Of a DNA stretch of 64,000 nt, positions 8,552-17,850 are shown piece by piece. The stretch comes from Alistipes sp. Zagget8 (lineage in GTDB: Bacteria > Bacteroidota > Bacteroidia > Bacteroidales > Rikenellaceae). Numbering within the stretch: the stretch's first letter is position 1; each line of letters begins with the position of its first letter. The stretch lies in NCBI GenBank assembly GCA_001941065.1, contig MSHJ01000009.1, positions 378,810 through 442,809 on the forward strand, read 5' to 3'. The notes under the pieces are model-generated. The model was not told where the DNA came from. It ran no database searches and saw only the letters and a program-made list of their open reading frames with translations. A program made the translations under genes and the position numbers.

Positions 8552-10285
8552 TTATTTCTGCAGCGGTTTCAGGTTGACATCCTTGGCAGCCTTCTGAGCC
8601 AGCGCGGGATTCTTCGAAACGGCGCTCTTCAGCTGAGCCTCTGCGGTCTTGAGGTCGCCTTCCTTCGTGGCGATCACGGCACGCAGGTAATCGGCGTCGG
8701 CCGAGTTGTCCTTGGCGATAGCCTTCTTGGCACCGGCCAGGTCGTTCGACTGAACCAGCGCGATAGCCTCGTTGTAACCCTCGAGACCCTTGGCGGCAGC
8801 CTTGTAGTCACCCTCGGCGGCAGCCAGGGCAGCCTTGGCCTGAGCGTCGGCGGCAGCAGCGTATTTCTTGGCCTCTGCGGTGTTGTTGTTGGCCAGGTTA
8901 GCCAGCAGCAGGTTCTTGTTGAGCTCCTTCGACGAATCCAGCTTGGCAGCCTTCTCGAACGATTTCAGGGCAGCGGCCTTGTCGCCGGCCTGCGTCTGAG
9001 CCACGCCGAGGTTGTTCCATACGCGGGCGTCGTTGAATTTCTTCGAAGCGGCGGTCAGGATGGCAACCTGCTCGTCGGCACCGTTGGCCAGTTCCTGAGC
9101 GGCATAGAGATACTGCTCAACAGTCAGCTCGCCGCCGTTGCGGTAAGCAGCCATGATCTCGGCGTCGGTCAGACCCTGGAGGTCGGTGCTGTTGACGATC
9201 TGCGAACGGCGCAGCTCGGGAAGCACGTCTTTCTTCAGTTCCTCGAATACCGTCGACATGTTCTTGATCTCGGTCTCACGCTCTGCGGGCGAGTTGTAAA
9301 GGCTCAGCACCTGGAGAATGAGGTTCTTGTCCTTGATGTTCGATTTCTCGACCAGCTCCTTGAAGCCGTCCCAGTCCTCACCGTAGGCAGCGGCGTCGAT
9401 GTCGAGACCGGCGTCCTTCAGCAGTTTGGCAACGACCTTCTTACCCGACTCGCTGCGGGCCTGCGAGAGTTTGTCGTTGAATTTCACCGGACCGTCGGGC
9501 GAAGCATAGCCCTTCACGGCGATGTTCTGCGTGGCGCGGTCGTTCGTGAGGTTCTTGTCTACGTTTGCCTTGAAGGCGCCGAGGTCGGCGTTCTTCTCGT
9601 TCTTCTTCGTCACGGCCGACGAGTTGATTGCGTAGAGCAGGTCGGTCTTGTCAACCACGGTGGTCACCTTCTTGTAGTCGTTGGCCATCTGATCCATCAG
9701 GTCGCCGTACTTGAGGTCCTTCTGCAGGGTGTTCAGACCGTAAGCGACGGTCAGACCAAACTCCTTGGCGATAGCGGCTTTGGCAGCGGCGTCGTTGCCG
9801 GCCAGCACGGCAGCCTGCTCCTTGGTGGGGATGGCGCCGGTGTTCAGGTTAACGAGCACGAACTCCTTGGCCTTGCCCTTCGGGCACTTGATCTCGGCGC
9901 GGAGCTGCAGGGCGCACTGGTCCATGCGGGGATCGTAGGGGAATTCCACGTGCTGCGTGAAATTGCCGCCGTTGATCTTGTCTACGACTGCATAGTTCTC
10001 GTCTACCTTCGAGCCCTGGTAGTATTTGGTAGCGCCGGCGACCTCGCCGCCCTCGAATACGATGACGGGAGTAACCTTGATGATAGCCTTCTTGTTGAAG
10101 TACTCTACGGGGAACGTGACATTGATGTCAGCGGCAACGGTGCCGTTGTTCAGCGTCAGAATTTCGGGAGTGACCGTCAGTTTGATGTCGTCCCGGTTCT
10201 GAGCCATCTTCTTGAAGCAATTACAGCTCGAGAATGCCAGCGCGGCAGCTACGAGCACAACGCTCAATTTCATTAAGTTTTTCAT
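8552..10285 (-). CDS. Lipoprotein with OmpA-like and TPR regions
   Basis: A 577-residue exported lipoprotein: the N terminus has a hydrophobic signal ending in the lipobox LAFSSC (Cys at about 21). A beta-rich domain follows (about 35-150), then an OmpA-C-like segment with VKGYASPDGP and NDKLSQARSESGKKV (about 265-295), the peptidoglycan-binding motif region. The last 180 residues are Ala-rich helical repeats of TPR type (WNNLGVAQTQAGDKAAALKS). It is probably an abundant envelope protein linking outer membrane and cell wall. A well-formed promoter sits about 105 bases upstream. The Ala/Lys bias of the repeats is stronger than in its neighbours. Confidence 0.8.
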   Translation of the reverse strand: MKNLMKLSVVLVAAALAFSSCNCFKKMAQNRDDIKLTVTPEILTLNNGTVAADINVTFPVEYFNKKAIIKVTPVIVFEGGEVAGATKYYQGSKVDENYAVVDKINGGNFTQHVEFPYDPRMDQCALQLRAEIKCPKGKAKEFVLVNLNTGAIPTKEQAAVLAGNDAAAKAAIAKEFGLTVAYGLNTLQKDLKYGDLMDQMANDYKKVTTVVDKTDLLYAINSSAVTKKNEKNADLGAFKANVDKNLTNDRATQNIAVKGYASPDGPVKFNDKLSQARSESGKKVVAKLLKDAGLDIDAAAYGEDWDGFKELVEKSNIKDKNLILQVLSLYNSPAERETEIKNMSTVFEELKKDVLPELRRSQIVNSTDLQGLTDAEIMAAYRNGGELTVEQYLYAAQELANGADEQVAILTAASKKFNDARVWNNLGVAQTQAGDKAAALKSFEKAAKLDSSKELNKNLLLANLANNNTAEAKKYAAAADAQAKAALAAAEGDYKAAAKGLEGYNEAIALVQSNDLAGAKKAIAKDNSADADYLRAVIATKEGDLKTAEAQLKSAVSKNPALAQKAAKDVNLKPLQK

Positions 10286-10391
10286 AATAGGGTAAATTAA
10301 TGTGTTTATTTTAAATTGTTTGCCTCTTTTCAGTCGGTTCCAGCCTCCGTTTCCGGGAGCGGCCGGCCTCTTCTCGGCCCGCGGAACAGCG

Positions 10392-10422
10392 CAAATATAA
10401 AAAACTCTTGCTAATTATGCAA
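10392..10422 (-). promoter_or_regulatory. Promoter of the OmpA/TPR lipoprotein gene
   Basis: On the minus strand TTG (10420-10422), 20 bases, then TATATTTG (10392-10399) matches the Bacteroidetes primary sigma consensus. It predicts a leader of about 100 bases. Confidence 0.75.
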
Positions 10423-10427
10423 TATCC

Positions 10428-10456
10428 CGGACGGAAAAACGGTCTATTTCCGTCCG
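10428..10456 (-). terminator. Hairpin after pnp
   Basis: A 10-bp perfect stem CGGACGGAAA/TTTCCGTCCG with a 9-base loop lies just beyond the pnp stop. A clear U run is lacking, so it may also be a 3' stabilising structure. Confidence 0.5.
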
Positions 10457-10480
10457 AAATATCCACATTAACAGTCGTTT

Positions 10481-12721
10481 TTACTCCTCTTTGTGCTCGT
10501 GGTGCTCCCGGCGTTCGCCGCCGCGGCGCTCACCACGCTCTCCGCGCTCGGGACGCGGGCGGCGTTCCCGCTCCACATAACCCTCGGGCTTGGGAAGCAG
10601 CGCCTTGCGCGACAGTTTGAGTTTGTTGGTCTTGGGGTCTACGCCGATCAGTTTCACGTCGATCTCGTCGCCCTCTTTCAGGCCGGTCTCCTCCATGGTT
10701 TCGAAGCGCTTGTAGTCGATCTCCGAAATGTGGAGCAGGGCGTCCTTGCCGGGCATGATTTCGACGAAGGCGCCGAAGGCCACGATCGAACGGATCTTGC
10801 CGTGGTAGGTCTCGCCCACCTCGGGGATGGCCACGATGGCCTTGATGCGGGCCAGCGCACCGTCGAGAGCTTCCTTGTCGATGCCGAAGATGTCGACATA
10901 CCCCTGGTTGTTGTTCTCGGTGATGGTGATGGTGGTGTTCGTGGTCTTCTGGATGTCCTGGATGACCTTTCCGCCCGGGCCGATCACCGAACCGATCATA
11001 TCCTGCGGGATGGTGATCTGTACGATGCGCGGTACGCAGGGTTTGTAGTCCTCGCGCGGTGCGGCGATGCACTCGGTGAGTTTGCCGAGGATGTGCATAC
11101 GGCCTTTGCGGGCCTGCTCCAGCGCGGCGGCCAGCACCTCGTAGGAGAGTCCGTCGACCTTGATATCCATCTGCGTGGCGGTGATACCGTCGGCGGTACC
11201 CGTCACCTTGAAATCCATGTCGCCCAGGTGGTCCTCATCGCCCAGAATATCCGACAGCACGGCCCACCTGCCGCTTGCGGAATCCGAGATCAGACCCATG
11301 GCGATACCCGATACGGGTTTCTTGATCTTCACGCCGGCGTCCATCAGCGCGAGGGTTCCGGCGCAGACCGTCGCCATCGACGACGAGCCGTTCGACTCGA
11401 GGATGTCCGATACCACGCGCACGGCGTAGGGATTCTCCTCGCCCAGCGGAATCATCGGTTTCAGGGCACGCCATGCCAGGTGTCCGTGGCCGATCTCGCG
11501 GCGGCTCAGGCCGCGGGCTGCCTTGGCCTCGCCCGTCGAGAAGGGCGGGAAATTGTAGTGGAGCACGAACTGCTCGGTGCCCTGCACCAGCACCTCGTCC
11601 TTGACTTTTTCGTCGAGCTTCGTGCCGAGCGTCACGGTCGTCAGCGATTGCGTTTCACCGCGGGTGAAGATCGCCGATCCGTGAGCCGCGGGCAGATAGC
11701 CCACCTCGCACCAGATCGGACGGATTTCGTCGGTCTTGCGGCCGTCGAGACGCTGTCCCAGGTCGAGGACCATGTTGCGCATGGCCATCTTCTGCACGTC
11801 GTCGTGGAAATATTTGTGGATCAGCGGAGCCTTCTCTGCGAGCTCCTCCTCCGAGTAGCGTGCCGCGAACTCGGCCTCGAGGGCGTTGAATTTCTCCTCG
11901 CGCTCGTGCTTCATCGTGCCGCTCGTGGCGATGGCGTAAGCCTTGTCGTAGAGCTCCTTGATAATCGTCTGGCGCAGCTCCTCGTCGTTGACCTCGTGGC
12001 AGTAGGTGCGTTTCACATCCTTGCCCAGCTCCTTCGAGAGCTCGATCTGTACGGCGCAGTGCTTCTTGATCTCCTCGTGCGCGAACTTGATGGCGCCGAG
12101 CATCACCTCTTCCGAAACCTCCTTCATCTCGCCCTCGACCATCAGGATGTTGTCGATTGTACCGGCGACCATGATGTCGAGGTCGACCTTCTCCATCTCC
12201 GAGTAGTTGGGGTTGATGACGTACTGTCCGTCGATGCGGGCGACGCGGACCTCCGAGATGGGGCCTCCGAACGGAATGTCCGAAACGGCCAGTGCTGCCG
12301 AGGCGGCCAGTCCGGCCAGCGCGTCGGGCTGAATGTCCTTGTCAGCCGAAATGAGGTTTACCGTCACGTAGACCTCGGCGTGGTAGTCTGCGGGGAACAG
12401 GGGGCGGAGTGCGCGGTCGATCAGACGGGCAACGAGGATCTCGCTGTCGTTTGCGCGGCCTTCGCGCTTCATGAAACCTCCGGGGTAGCGGCCGATGGAG
12501 GCGTACTTCTCCTTGTACTCTACCTGCAGGGGCATGAAATCGGTGTCGGGTTTTGCATCCTTGGCGGCCACGACGGTACCGAGCAGCATCGTGTCGCCCA
12601 TCTTGACGACGACCGAGCCGTCGGCCTGTTTGGCCAGTTTGCCCGTTTCGATCTCGATCTGGCGTCCGTCGGCCAGGGTGATCGTTTTACGGACTGCGTT
12701 GTACAGCTTCTTTTCTTCCAT
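10481..12721 (-). CDS. pnp: Polyribonucleotide nucleotidyltransferase (PNPase)
   Basis: A 746-residue phosphorolytic 3'-5' exoribonuclease. It has two RNase PH-like domains (for example [20 protein letters not shown] and the catalytic [26 protein letters not shown] stretch), an intervening helical domain, a KH domain ([16 protein letters not shown]) and an S1 domain ([20 protein letters not shown]). It trims mRNA and takes part in the degradosome. The C terminus ends in a charged Arg/Glu/His-rich tail after [10 protein letters not shown], unlike the globular part. It lies downstream of rpsO, the common rpsO-pnp order, but a terminator-like hairpin sits between them. Confidence 0.97.
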   Translation of the reverse strand: MEEKKLYNAVRKTITLADGRQIEIETGKLAKQADGSVVVKMGDTMLLGTVVAAKDAKPDTDFMPLQVEYKEKYASIGRYPGGFMKREGRANDSEILVARLIDRALRPLFPADYHAEVYVTVNLISADKDIQPDALAGLAASAALAVSDIPFGGPISEVRVARIDGQYVINPNYSEMEKVDLDIMVAGTIDNILMVEGEMKEVSEEVMLGAIKFAHEEIKKHCAVQIELSKELGKDVKRTYCHEVNDEELRQTIIKELYDKAYAIATSGTMKHEREEKFNALEAEFAARYSEEELAEKAPLIHKYFHDDVQKMAMRNMVLDLGQRLDGRKTDEIRPIWCEVGYLPAAHGSAIFTRGETQSLTTVTLGTKLDEKVKDEVLVQGTEQFVLHYNFPPFSTGEAKAARGLSRREIGHGHLAWRALKPMIPLGEENPYAVRVVSDILESNGSSSMATVCAGTLALMDAGVKIKKPVSGIAMGLISDSASGRWAVLSDILGDEDHLGDMDFKVTGTADGITATQMDIKVDGLSYEVLAAALEQARKGRMHILGKLTECIAAPREDYKPCVPRIVQITIPQDMIGSVIGPGGKVIQDIQKTTNTTITITENNNQGYVDIFGIDKEALDGALARIKAIVAIPEVGETYHGKIRSIVAFGAFVEIMPGKDALLHISEIDYKRFETMEETGLKEGDEIDVKLIGVDPKTNKLKLSRKALLPKPEGYVERERRPRPERGERGERRGGERREHHEHKEE

Positions 12722-12771
12722 AAAAATTTTAAACCTATGAGTGTTTTCGAATTGTTTTTCACAATGAAAAT

Positions 12772-12801
12772 GAAGGCAACCCCTCGTCGGGAATTGCCTT
12801 C
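12772..12801 (-). terminator. rpsO-pnp intergenic hairpin
   Basis: A stem built on GAAGGCAA/TTGCCTTC lies between rpsO and pnp. In many bacteria this junction carries a partial terminator and processing site; that role is inferred here. Confidence 0.6.
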
Positions 12802-12816
12802 ATCTCTTCCTCGGGA

Positions 12817-13089
12817 CTACTTGCGGAGGTTCAACGTTTTCACGATTGCGCGGTAGCGCTCGATGTCGATCTCCTTGAGGTACTCCAGCAACGCGCGACG
12901 CTTACCTACCAGGCGCAGCAGTGCGCGCTGGGTTCCGAAATCGTGCTTGTTAGCCTTGAGGTGTTCCGTAAGGTGGCTGATACGGTAGGAAAACAACGCG
13001 ATCTGACTTTCGGGCGAACCCGTGTCGGTGTTAGACTTGCCGTACTGGCCGAAAAGCTCCTGCTTTTTCTCAGCTGTTAAATAAGCCAT
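12817..13089 (-). CDS. rpsO: 30S ribosomal protein S15
   Basis: A 90-residue protein of standard S15 length. The conserved core is obvious: [35 protein letters not shown] and [12 protein letters not shown], the three-helix surface that binds the 16S rRNA central domain. It is expressed leftward from a -7 box at 13159-13166 and is followed by pnp. Confidence 0.98.
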   Translation of the reverse strand: MAYLTAEKKQELFGQYGKSNTDTGSPESQIALFSYRISHLTEHLKANKHDFGTQRALLRLVGKRRALLEYLKEIDIERYRAIVKTLNLRK

Positions 13090-13158
13090 TATGTAAATTT
13101 ATTTACGTTCCACTCTACGACGCATCCTCCTTACTGTGGATAACGCCAGAGCGTTTTG

Positions 13159-13166
13159 CAAAGGTA
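13159..13166 (-). promoter_or_regulatory. -7 box of rpsO
   Basis: TACCTTTG on the minus strand, about 70 bases upstream of the rpsO start, fits the consensus; no clear -33 element is seen. Confidence 0.5.
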
Positions 13167-13170
13167 TGAA

Positions 13171-13204
13171 ATAATTCATAATTCATAATTCATAATTCAC
13201 AATT
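13171..13204. repeat. Short AT-rich tandem repeat (unit ATAATTC)
   Basis: About four tandem copies of the 7-base unit ATAATTC lie in the gap between rpsO and apbE. No coding potential; it may be a slippage-prone spacer. Confidence 0.7.
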
Positions 13205-13250
13205 ATTTTCATTTTAAGCCCTAAAAACTACAATTTTACAGGGAAAATCG

Positions 13251-13258
13251 TACTTTTG
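13251..13258 (+). promoter_or_regulatory. -7 box of apbE
   Basis: TACTTTTG lies 20 bases before the chosen ATG at 13279, so the leader would be very short. Confidence 0.5.
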
Positions 13259-13278
13259 CGGCTAAACGAGTGAAAATT

Positions 13279-14289
13279 ATGCTGAAAAAGGGTATCTGCG
13301 GGGTTCTGACCGCGCTCGCCGCGGCCGGTTTTTGCGGCTGCGAACGCCGTCCGGCGTATACGACGGTCGAAGGGGTGATGCTCGGCACGACGCTGCGCGT
13401 GGTGGCCGACGTGCGGGGCGTTTCGGCGCAGGAGCTTTACGCCGCAGTCATGGAGCTCGACCGCGAGGCCAAGGCGTCGATGTCGATCTACGACGAAACG
13501 TCGCTGCTGAGCCGTCTGAACCGCAACGAAACGGACTCCGTAGACCGCCATATCGCCTTCAACCTGCATCTGGCGGACAGCATCGGGGCCCTGAGCGACG
13601 GGCGTTACGACGTGACCGTGAAACCGCTGGTCGAGGCGTGGGGCTTCGCCGGGAAGGAGCGCCTCGAACACCCCAATGTCGATTCGATTCTCGAGTTCGT
13701 GGGACGCGAGAAGGTGCGCATTGAAGCCGGACGGCTCGTCAAGGACGATCCGCGCGTGCAGCTCGATTTCAACTCCGTCGCCAAGGGCTATACGGTCGAC
13801 CTGCTGGCGGCGCTGGTCGAGAAATACGGGGCCGAAAACTACCTCGTCGACATCGGCGGCGAGGTCCGCTGCCGGGGTGTCAATCCCGGGGGCGAAGGGT
13901 GGCGCATCGGCATCGAGACCCCTTTCGACGGCAATATGTCGAACGGCGAATACCTCCAGAAACGCATCCGGCTGCACGAGGGCGGACTGGCCACCTCGGG
14001 CAACTACCGCCGTTTCTACCTCGACGCCGGAGGGAACAAGGTGGCCCACACCATCGACCCGCGCACGGGGCGCAGCGCCCTTTCGCGCCTGCTGTCGGTG
14101 ACTGTCGCGGCTCCGACCTGCGCCGAGGCCGACGCCCTGGGGACGATGTTCCTGGCGATGGGGGCCGACGATGCGCTGGCCGCCGCGAAGCGGATGCCCG
14201 GAATGAAGGTCTACTTTATCCTTGCGGGCGACGGCGACGGGTACGAGGAGTATATCTCGCCGGCTATGGAAGCGCTGATTATGCAATAA
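13279..14289 (+). CDS. apbE: FAD:protein FMN transferase (lipoprotein)
   Basis: A 336-residue ApbE-family enzyme that attaches FMN to a Thr of periplasm-facing flavoproteins such as NqrB/NqrC and RnfD/RnfG. The ATG at 13279 gives a good lipoprotein signal (MLKKGICGVLTALAAAGFCG) with Cys at about 20; a GTG nine bases upstream is in frame but less likely. Family motifs: GTTLRVVA, YDVTVKPLVEAWGF, LDFNSVAKGYTVD, YLVDIGGEVRCRG and the His-containing AHTIDPRTG. The lipid kinase starts six bases after the stop, so the two are probably co-transcribed. Confidence 0.94.
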   Translation: MLKKGICGVLTALAAAGFCGCERRPAYTTVEGVMLGTTLRVVADVRGVSAQELYAAVMELDREAKASMSIYDETSLLSRLNRNETDSVDRHIAFNLHLADSIGALSDGRYDVTVKPLVEAWGFAGKERLEHPNVDSILEFVGREKVRIEAGRLVKDDPRVQLDFNSVAKGYTVDLLAALVEKYGAENYLVDIGGEVRCRGVNPGGEGWRIGIETPFDGNMSNGEYLQKRIRLHEGGLATSGNYRRFYLDAGGNKVAHTIDPRTGRSALSRLLSVTVAAPTCAEADALGTMFLAMGADDALAAAKRMPGMKVYFILAGDGDGYEEYISPAMEALIMQ

Positions 14290-14295
14290 CGGAAT

Positions 14296-15162
14296 ATGAA
14301 ACAAGCGGTATTTCTTTACAACACGCGGTCGGGCAAAGGAAAGATTGCCCGTAACATCGAGGCTATCTGCACCGTTTTCCGGGCTTACGGATACGAGATC
14401 ACGCCCCAGCTGATCGATTTCTGCGCCAATCCCTTCGACGGGAACGAGACGATCGACCTGATGGTCGTGGCGGGCGGCGACGGCACGGTCAACTATGTGG
14501 TCAACGCCATGAAACGCAAAGGGCTGGATATTCCTGTCGGGGTCGTTCCCGCAGGCACGGCCAACGATTTCGCCGGGGCGCTGGGCATGTCGCGTGAGCC
14601 GCTCGAGGCGGCGCGTCAGATTGCCTCGGGAAGCGTCGACCGGGTCGATGTGGGGTGTGTGAACGGGCTGTGGTTCGTCAATATCTTTTCGTTCGGCATT
14701 TTCACGACCACCTCGCAGCGCACGCCCGACGAGCGCAAACACAAGATCGGCAAACTGGCCTATATCATCGAGGGGGTGAAGGAGTTCCGTTCGATGCACG
14801 CCGTTCCGCTCGAGGTCGAGGCCGACGGTGAACGCTTCGACCTGCGGTCGCTGATGGTGCTGGTCTTCAACGGCGAGACGGCCGGCGGTTTCCACCTGGC
14901 CCGCCGTTCGTCGATCAAGGACGGGCTTTTCGACTGCATCCTGCTGGAGAAGAAGAACTTTTTCCGTTCTACGCTGGCCATGTGCCGTTACCTGGCGGGC
15001 GGGAGTCCGAAGATCGTGCGCCACCTGCAGGCGCGGCGGATCGACATCCGCTCGACGGTCAACGAACCGACGGATGTCGACGGACAGAAGGGCGCTGAAT
15101 TTCCGCTTCACATCGAGTGCCTTGCCGGCGGTCTGCAGGTGATGTGTGAACGGCCCGCTTGA
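14296..15162 (+). CDS. YegS/DagK-type lipid kinase
   Basis: A 288-residue diacylglycerol-kinase catalytic-domain protein. The nucleotide-binding motif VVAGGDGTVNYVVNAM lies at about 56-71 and PVGVVPAGTANDFAGALGM at about 82-100; the C-terminal beta-sandwich includes LVFNGETAGGFHLARRSSI. Members phosphorylate diacylglycerol, phosphatidylglycerol or, in Bacteroidetes, possibly sphingoid lipids at the inner face of the membrane. The substrate cannot be read from the sequence. It is linked to apbE by a six-base gap. Confidence 0.9.
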   Translation: MKQAVFLYNTRSGKGKIARNIEAICTVFRAYGYEITPQLIDFCANPFDGNETIDLMVVAGGDGTVNYVVNAMKRKGLDIPVGVVPAGTANDFAGALGMSREPLEAARQIASGSVDRVDVGCVNGLWFVNIFSFGIFTTTSQRTPDERKHKIGKLAYIIEGVKEFRSMHAVPLEVEADGERFDLRSLMVLVFNGETAGGFHLARRSSIKDGLFDCILLEKKNFFRSTLAMCRYLAGGSPKIVRHLQARRIDIRSTVNEPTDVDGQKGAEFPLHIECLAGGLQVMCERPA

Positions 15163-15221
15163 GAAGGTAGGTTGTAAACAGAAGAAGCTCGATCTCCGAC
15201 ACCCGGGCATCGCCCCTGAAG

Positions 15222-15274
15222 CCCGGCTCTTAGCCGGGGTGGGTCAGATTTGTAAACGCGGTCGCAGACCGCGA
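15222..15274. repeat. Two short palindromes, the first with a CTT loop
   Basis: CCCGGCT-CTT-AGCCGGG (15222-15238) is followed by CGCGGTC-GCA-GACCGCG (15258-15274). The first has the same design as three palindromes near 34.3-34.5 kb. Either may end the apbE-kinase transcript, but neither has a U run. Confidence 0.6.
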
Positions 15275-15338
15275 TAACGACGATCAGCCGCGGAATAAGT
15301 TTTTTATTTCCTTACTTGTGATTTTAAGCGGTAATTGT

Positions 15339-15346
15339 TATTTTTG
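15339..15346 (+). promoter_or_regulatory. -7 box of the AraC-type regulator gene
   Basis: TATTTTTG lies 20 bases upstream of the ATG at 15366. It supports that start over in-frame codons further upstream, which would lie before or inside the promoter. Confidence 0.6.
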
Positions 15347-15365
15347 TCGGAAAAACTACGACGAT

Positions 15366-16280
15366 ATGGCGGATAATGGCAAAATGACACGTGGCGGCGG
15401 ACGCGAAAATCTGCGCAAAGTATCCATCTCCCGGCTCAAGAAGGAGATGAGCGATGTCTTTTACCTTTCGGACGATCTGGTCATCTCCACGCTCACGGCC
15501 GACAAGAACACCACGGCGGACTATCCGACCTCGATCGACGGTTTCACGGCCATCATTATGATGGCGGGCGAGGCCACGGTGTCGATCGACATGCAGAATT
15601 ACAACATCAAGCCCAACACCATCGTCTTTTTCAATCCCGATTCGATCATCCGCACGGTCAAATGTTCGTCGAACGCCGCAGCCTACCTGCTGGCCTTCTC
15701 GAAATCGTTCGTCAACGAAATCCAGATCGACCTTTCGACCTCGCTGCCGGTCTACATGCGTTTCGGCAAGGCCCCGGTGCTGGAGGTGACGCCGCAGGAC
15801 GTGGACGAAATCCGCCAGCTGTTCCAGTTGATCAAGACCATGCTGCGCAGCGACAAGGAGCGCTACCGCCACGAGATCATCCGCACGCTCTTCACCACGG
15901 CGTTCTACATCATCACCGAGATCAACCAGCGCGAGCAGCCCGGCGAGATAAAACAGGGTCGCTGCGAGGTGCTGTTCGACGAATTCATGTCGCTTTTGCA
16001 GCAGTACAACAAAAAGGAACGCAACGTGAGCTTCTACGCCAAACAGCTCAATATCACGCCCAAATACCTCTCCTCGGTGGTGAAAGAGGTGAGCGGCAAG
16101 ACCGCTGCGCGGTGGATCGACGAGTCGGTGATTCTCGAAGCCAAAGCCCTGCTCAAATATTCCGGGATGAGCATCCAGGAGATTGCCTATCACCTGAATT
16201 TCTCGACGCAGTCCTTCTTCGGCAAGTATTTCAAACAGCATACGGGCACCTCGCCCTCGCGTTACAAACGGAAAGGCTGA
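15366..16280 (+). CDS. AraC-family transcriptional regulator
   Basis: A 304-residue regulator. The N-terminal half is a cupin-like sensor (TSIDGFTAIIMMAGEATVS, PNTIVFFNPDSIIRTVKC), and the C-terminal 100 residues hold the two AraC helix-turn-helix units: VSFYAKQLNITPKYLSSVVK and MSIQEIAYHLNFSTQSFFGK, ending GTSPSRYKR. The effector is unknown. It lies six bases upstream of the beta-lactamase gene in the same direction, so it could be co-transcribed with it and could control it; no operator was identified. Confidence 0.92.
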   Translation: MADNGKMTRGGGRENLRKVSISRLKKEMSDVFYLSDDLVISTLTADKNTTADYPTSIDGFTAIIMMAGEATVSIDMQNYNIKPNTIVFFNPDSIIRTVKCSSNAAAYLLAFSKSFVNEIQIDLSTSLPVYMRFGKAPVLEVTPQDVDEIRQLFQLIKTMLRSDKERYRHEIIRTLFTTAFYIITEINQREQPGEIKQGRCEVLFDEFMSLLQQYNKKERNVSFYAKQLNITPKYLSSVVKEVSGKTAARWIDESVILEAKALLKYSGMSIQEIAYHLNFSTQSFFGKYFKQHTGTSPSRYKRKG

Positions 16281-16286
16281 CACGCC

Positions 16287-17168
16287 ATGAAACGGTTGTT
16301 GCTGCTCTGCTGCTGCCTGGCGGCGGTCCTGCCCCTTTCGGCCCGTGACGGCTCTCTCGAACGTGCCGTCCGCGCCCTGACCGATTCGGTGCGGGCGACG
16401 GTGGGCGTCGCCGTGGTGTTCGGCGACGGCGATACGCTCGTGGTGAACAACGGACACCGCTATCCCACGATGAGCGTCTATAAGTTCCACCAGGCGCTGG
16501 CCGTGCTCGACCGCCTCGACCGCCGCGGCCTTCCCCTCACGACACGCATTCCGGTTCGTAGGTCCGACCTGCTTCCCGATACGTGGTCGCCGCTGCGCGA
16601 GGCCTGCCCCGGGGGCGGCCGGTTCACCGTGGCGGAACTGCTGGCGTACAGCGTCGCGCAGAGCGACAACAACGTCTGCGACCTGCTGTTCCGGTTTCTG
16701 GGCGGTCCGGAGACCGTGAACCGCTACATCGCCGGACTGGATGCCGGCGAAGCGGCGATCGTGGCCGACGAGGAGACGATGCACCGCCATACGGATAACC
16801 AGTATCTCAACTGGACCACGCCGCTGGCCGCCGTGCGGCTGCTCGAACGTTTCCGCCGCGGGGAGCTCCTTTCCGCCGCATACGGCGATTTCCTGCTGGA
16901 AACGATGTTCGCGACGGAAACGGGTCCCGACAAACTCCGGGGCCTGCTGCCTGCGGATGTCGCCGTGGCGCACAAGACCGGCAGCGCGTTCCGCGATGCG
17001 CAGGGGGTGATGGTCGCTGACAACGACATCGGCATTGTCCGCCTGCCCGACGGACGCAGCTATTCGATTGCGGTTTTCGTGATGGATTCCCGCGAGGACG
17101 ACCGGACCAACGCCGCTGTCATCGCCCGCATTTCGCGGCTCGTCTACGATTCCTTTTCCGGAAAATAA
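16287..17168 (+). CDS. Class A beta-lactamase, subclass A2-like
   Basis: A 293-residue serine beta-lactamase with a signal peptide (LLLLCCCLAAVLPLSA). The catalytic elements are intact: SVYK (Ser70-Lys73), SDN (130 loop) in YSVAQSDNNVCD, an omega-loop region DEETMHRHTDNQYLNWTTP, and HKTGS (Lys234 motif). The omega-loop pattern and the overall length match the A2 group, which holds CfxA, CepA and PER enzymes. It is probably exported to the periplasm and may give cephalosporin resistance. No insertion sequence or mobile gene flanks it, so it looks chromosomal. The AraC regulator lies directly upstream and a strong terminator follows. Confidence 0.92.
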   Translation: MKRLLLLCCCLAAVLPLSARDGSLERAVRALTDSVRATVGVAVVFGDGDTLVVNNGHRYPTMSVYKFHQALAVLDRLDRRGLPLTTRIPVRRSDLLPDTWSPLREACPGGGRFTVAELLAYSVAQSDNNVCDLLFRFLGGPETVNRYIAGLDAGEAAIVADEETMHRHTDNQYLNWTTPLAAVRLLERFRRGELLSAAYGDFLLETMFATETGPDKLRGLLPADVAVAHKTGSAFRDAQGVMVADNDIGIVRLPDGRSYSIAVFVMDSREDDRTNAAVIARISRLVYDSFSGK

Positions 17169-17171
17169 CTG

Positions 17172-17201
17172 AAAATCCCCGGCTCCACAGAGCCGGGGAT
17201 T
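17172..17201 (+). terminator. Terminator after the beta-lactamase gene
   Basis: A stem AAATCCCCGGCTC/GAGCCGGGGATTT closes on CACA. It lies between convergent genes and can act in both directions. Confidence 0.85.
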
Positions 17202-17212
17202 TCGTTTCGAAG

Positions 17213-17740
17213 CTATTTCAGCGCCTCGACTACCTGCCGGATCATCGCCGGGATGGCGTGCTCCTCCTGTGCGGTGTAGTAATTGCCGTCGATCTCGAAG
17301 GCGGCGTCCGTGGCGACGGGCCCCGTTACGGCGGCCTTGGCCAGCGGATGCACGGCGACGCGCCGTCCGGCGGCGATGCCTGCGAATCCGAACATCATCC
17401 CCGCGGCGCAGTGGCCGATCATCAGTTTGTCCTTTTCCCCGAAGGTTTTCAGCACCTCCATCAGGTCTTTGTTCCAAGGCTCGCCGGCATGCTGTGCGAA
17501 GACCGGCACGGCGTCGCCGCAGGCGAACACCAGGGCGTCGAAATCGTCCTCATGCCCCCTGAGGTCGGCGATTACACCGTCGACGGTCAGTCCGACGCCC
17601 GAATTGGTGCGGATCTCCCGCGTGTCGGCGACGGCAAACACCTTGTAAGGAATCTTGTTCTCGAAAAATGCTTCCAGATACTGGAACAGGCCCATCCCGT
17701 TTACGGGATTCACGGCCACGACGGCGACTCTCTTTGCCAT
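17213..17740 (-). CDS. DJ-1/PfpI family protein
   Basis: A 175-residue class I glutamine amidotransferase-like protein. The start MAKRVAVVAVNPVNGMG at 17740 is chosen because upstream in-frame sequence runs through the promoter region and into the regulator gene. The nucleophile elbow is MIGHCAAGMMFG, with Cys in the position used by DJ-1/PfpI and YhbO-like proteins, and an upstream FDALVFACGDAVP strand. Such proteins are linked to protection against oxidants or glycation. The divergent HxlR-type regulator and a shared promoter region suggest inducible expression. Confidence 0.85.
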   Translation of the reverse strand: MAKRVAVVAVNPVNGMGLFQYLEAFFENKIPYKVFAVADTREIRTNSGVGLTVDGVIADLRGHEDDFDALVFACGDAVPVFAQHAGEPWNKDLMEVLKTFGEKDKLMIGHCAAGMMFGFAGIAAGRRVAVHPLAKAAVTGPVATDAAFEIDGNYYTAQEEHAIPAMIRQVVEALK

Positions 17741-17787
17741 AATTGCGATGCGTTTAGTGAGACAATGGTTATTTTCAGTAAGTTTGT

Positions 17788-17830
17788 TACCTTTGCATGC
17801 AAATATAGGGCGAATTGCCTGTAAAAACAA
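17788..17830. promoter_or_regulatory. Overlapping face-to-face promoters for the DJ-1 and HxlR genes
   Basis: On the minus strand TTG (17828-17830), 20 bases, TATATTTG (17800-17807) drives the DJ-1 gene. On the plus strand TACCTTTG (17788-17795) drives the regulator. The two TTTG ends form a perfect 12-bp palindrome TTTGCATGCAAA (17792-17803), so each -7 box overlaps the other promoter's start region. Confidence 0.65.
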
Positions 17831-17850
17831 GAACGCACTTGAAAATAAGC

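Noticed and set aside
13171..13204. The ATAATTC tandem repeat as a phase-variation site
   Set aside because: It is only about four units and lies upstream of both -7 boxes of the flanking divergent genes without touching them. It is listed only as a repeat.
16287..17168. A recently mobilised beta-lactamase cassette
   Set aside because: No insertion sequence, mobilization gene or composition shift flanks the gene; it looks like a resident gene.
15324..17477. A 717-codon minus-strand frame across the AraC and beta-lactamase genes
   Set aside because: It is an antisense shadow; both plus-strand proteins have complete family motifs.
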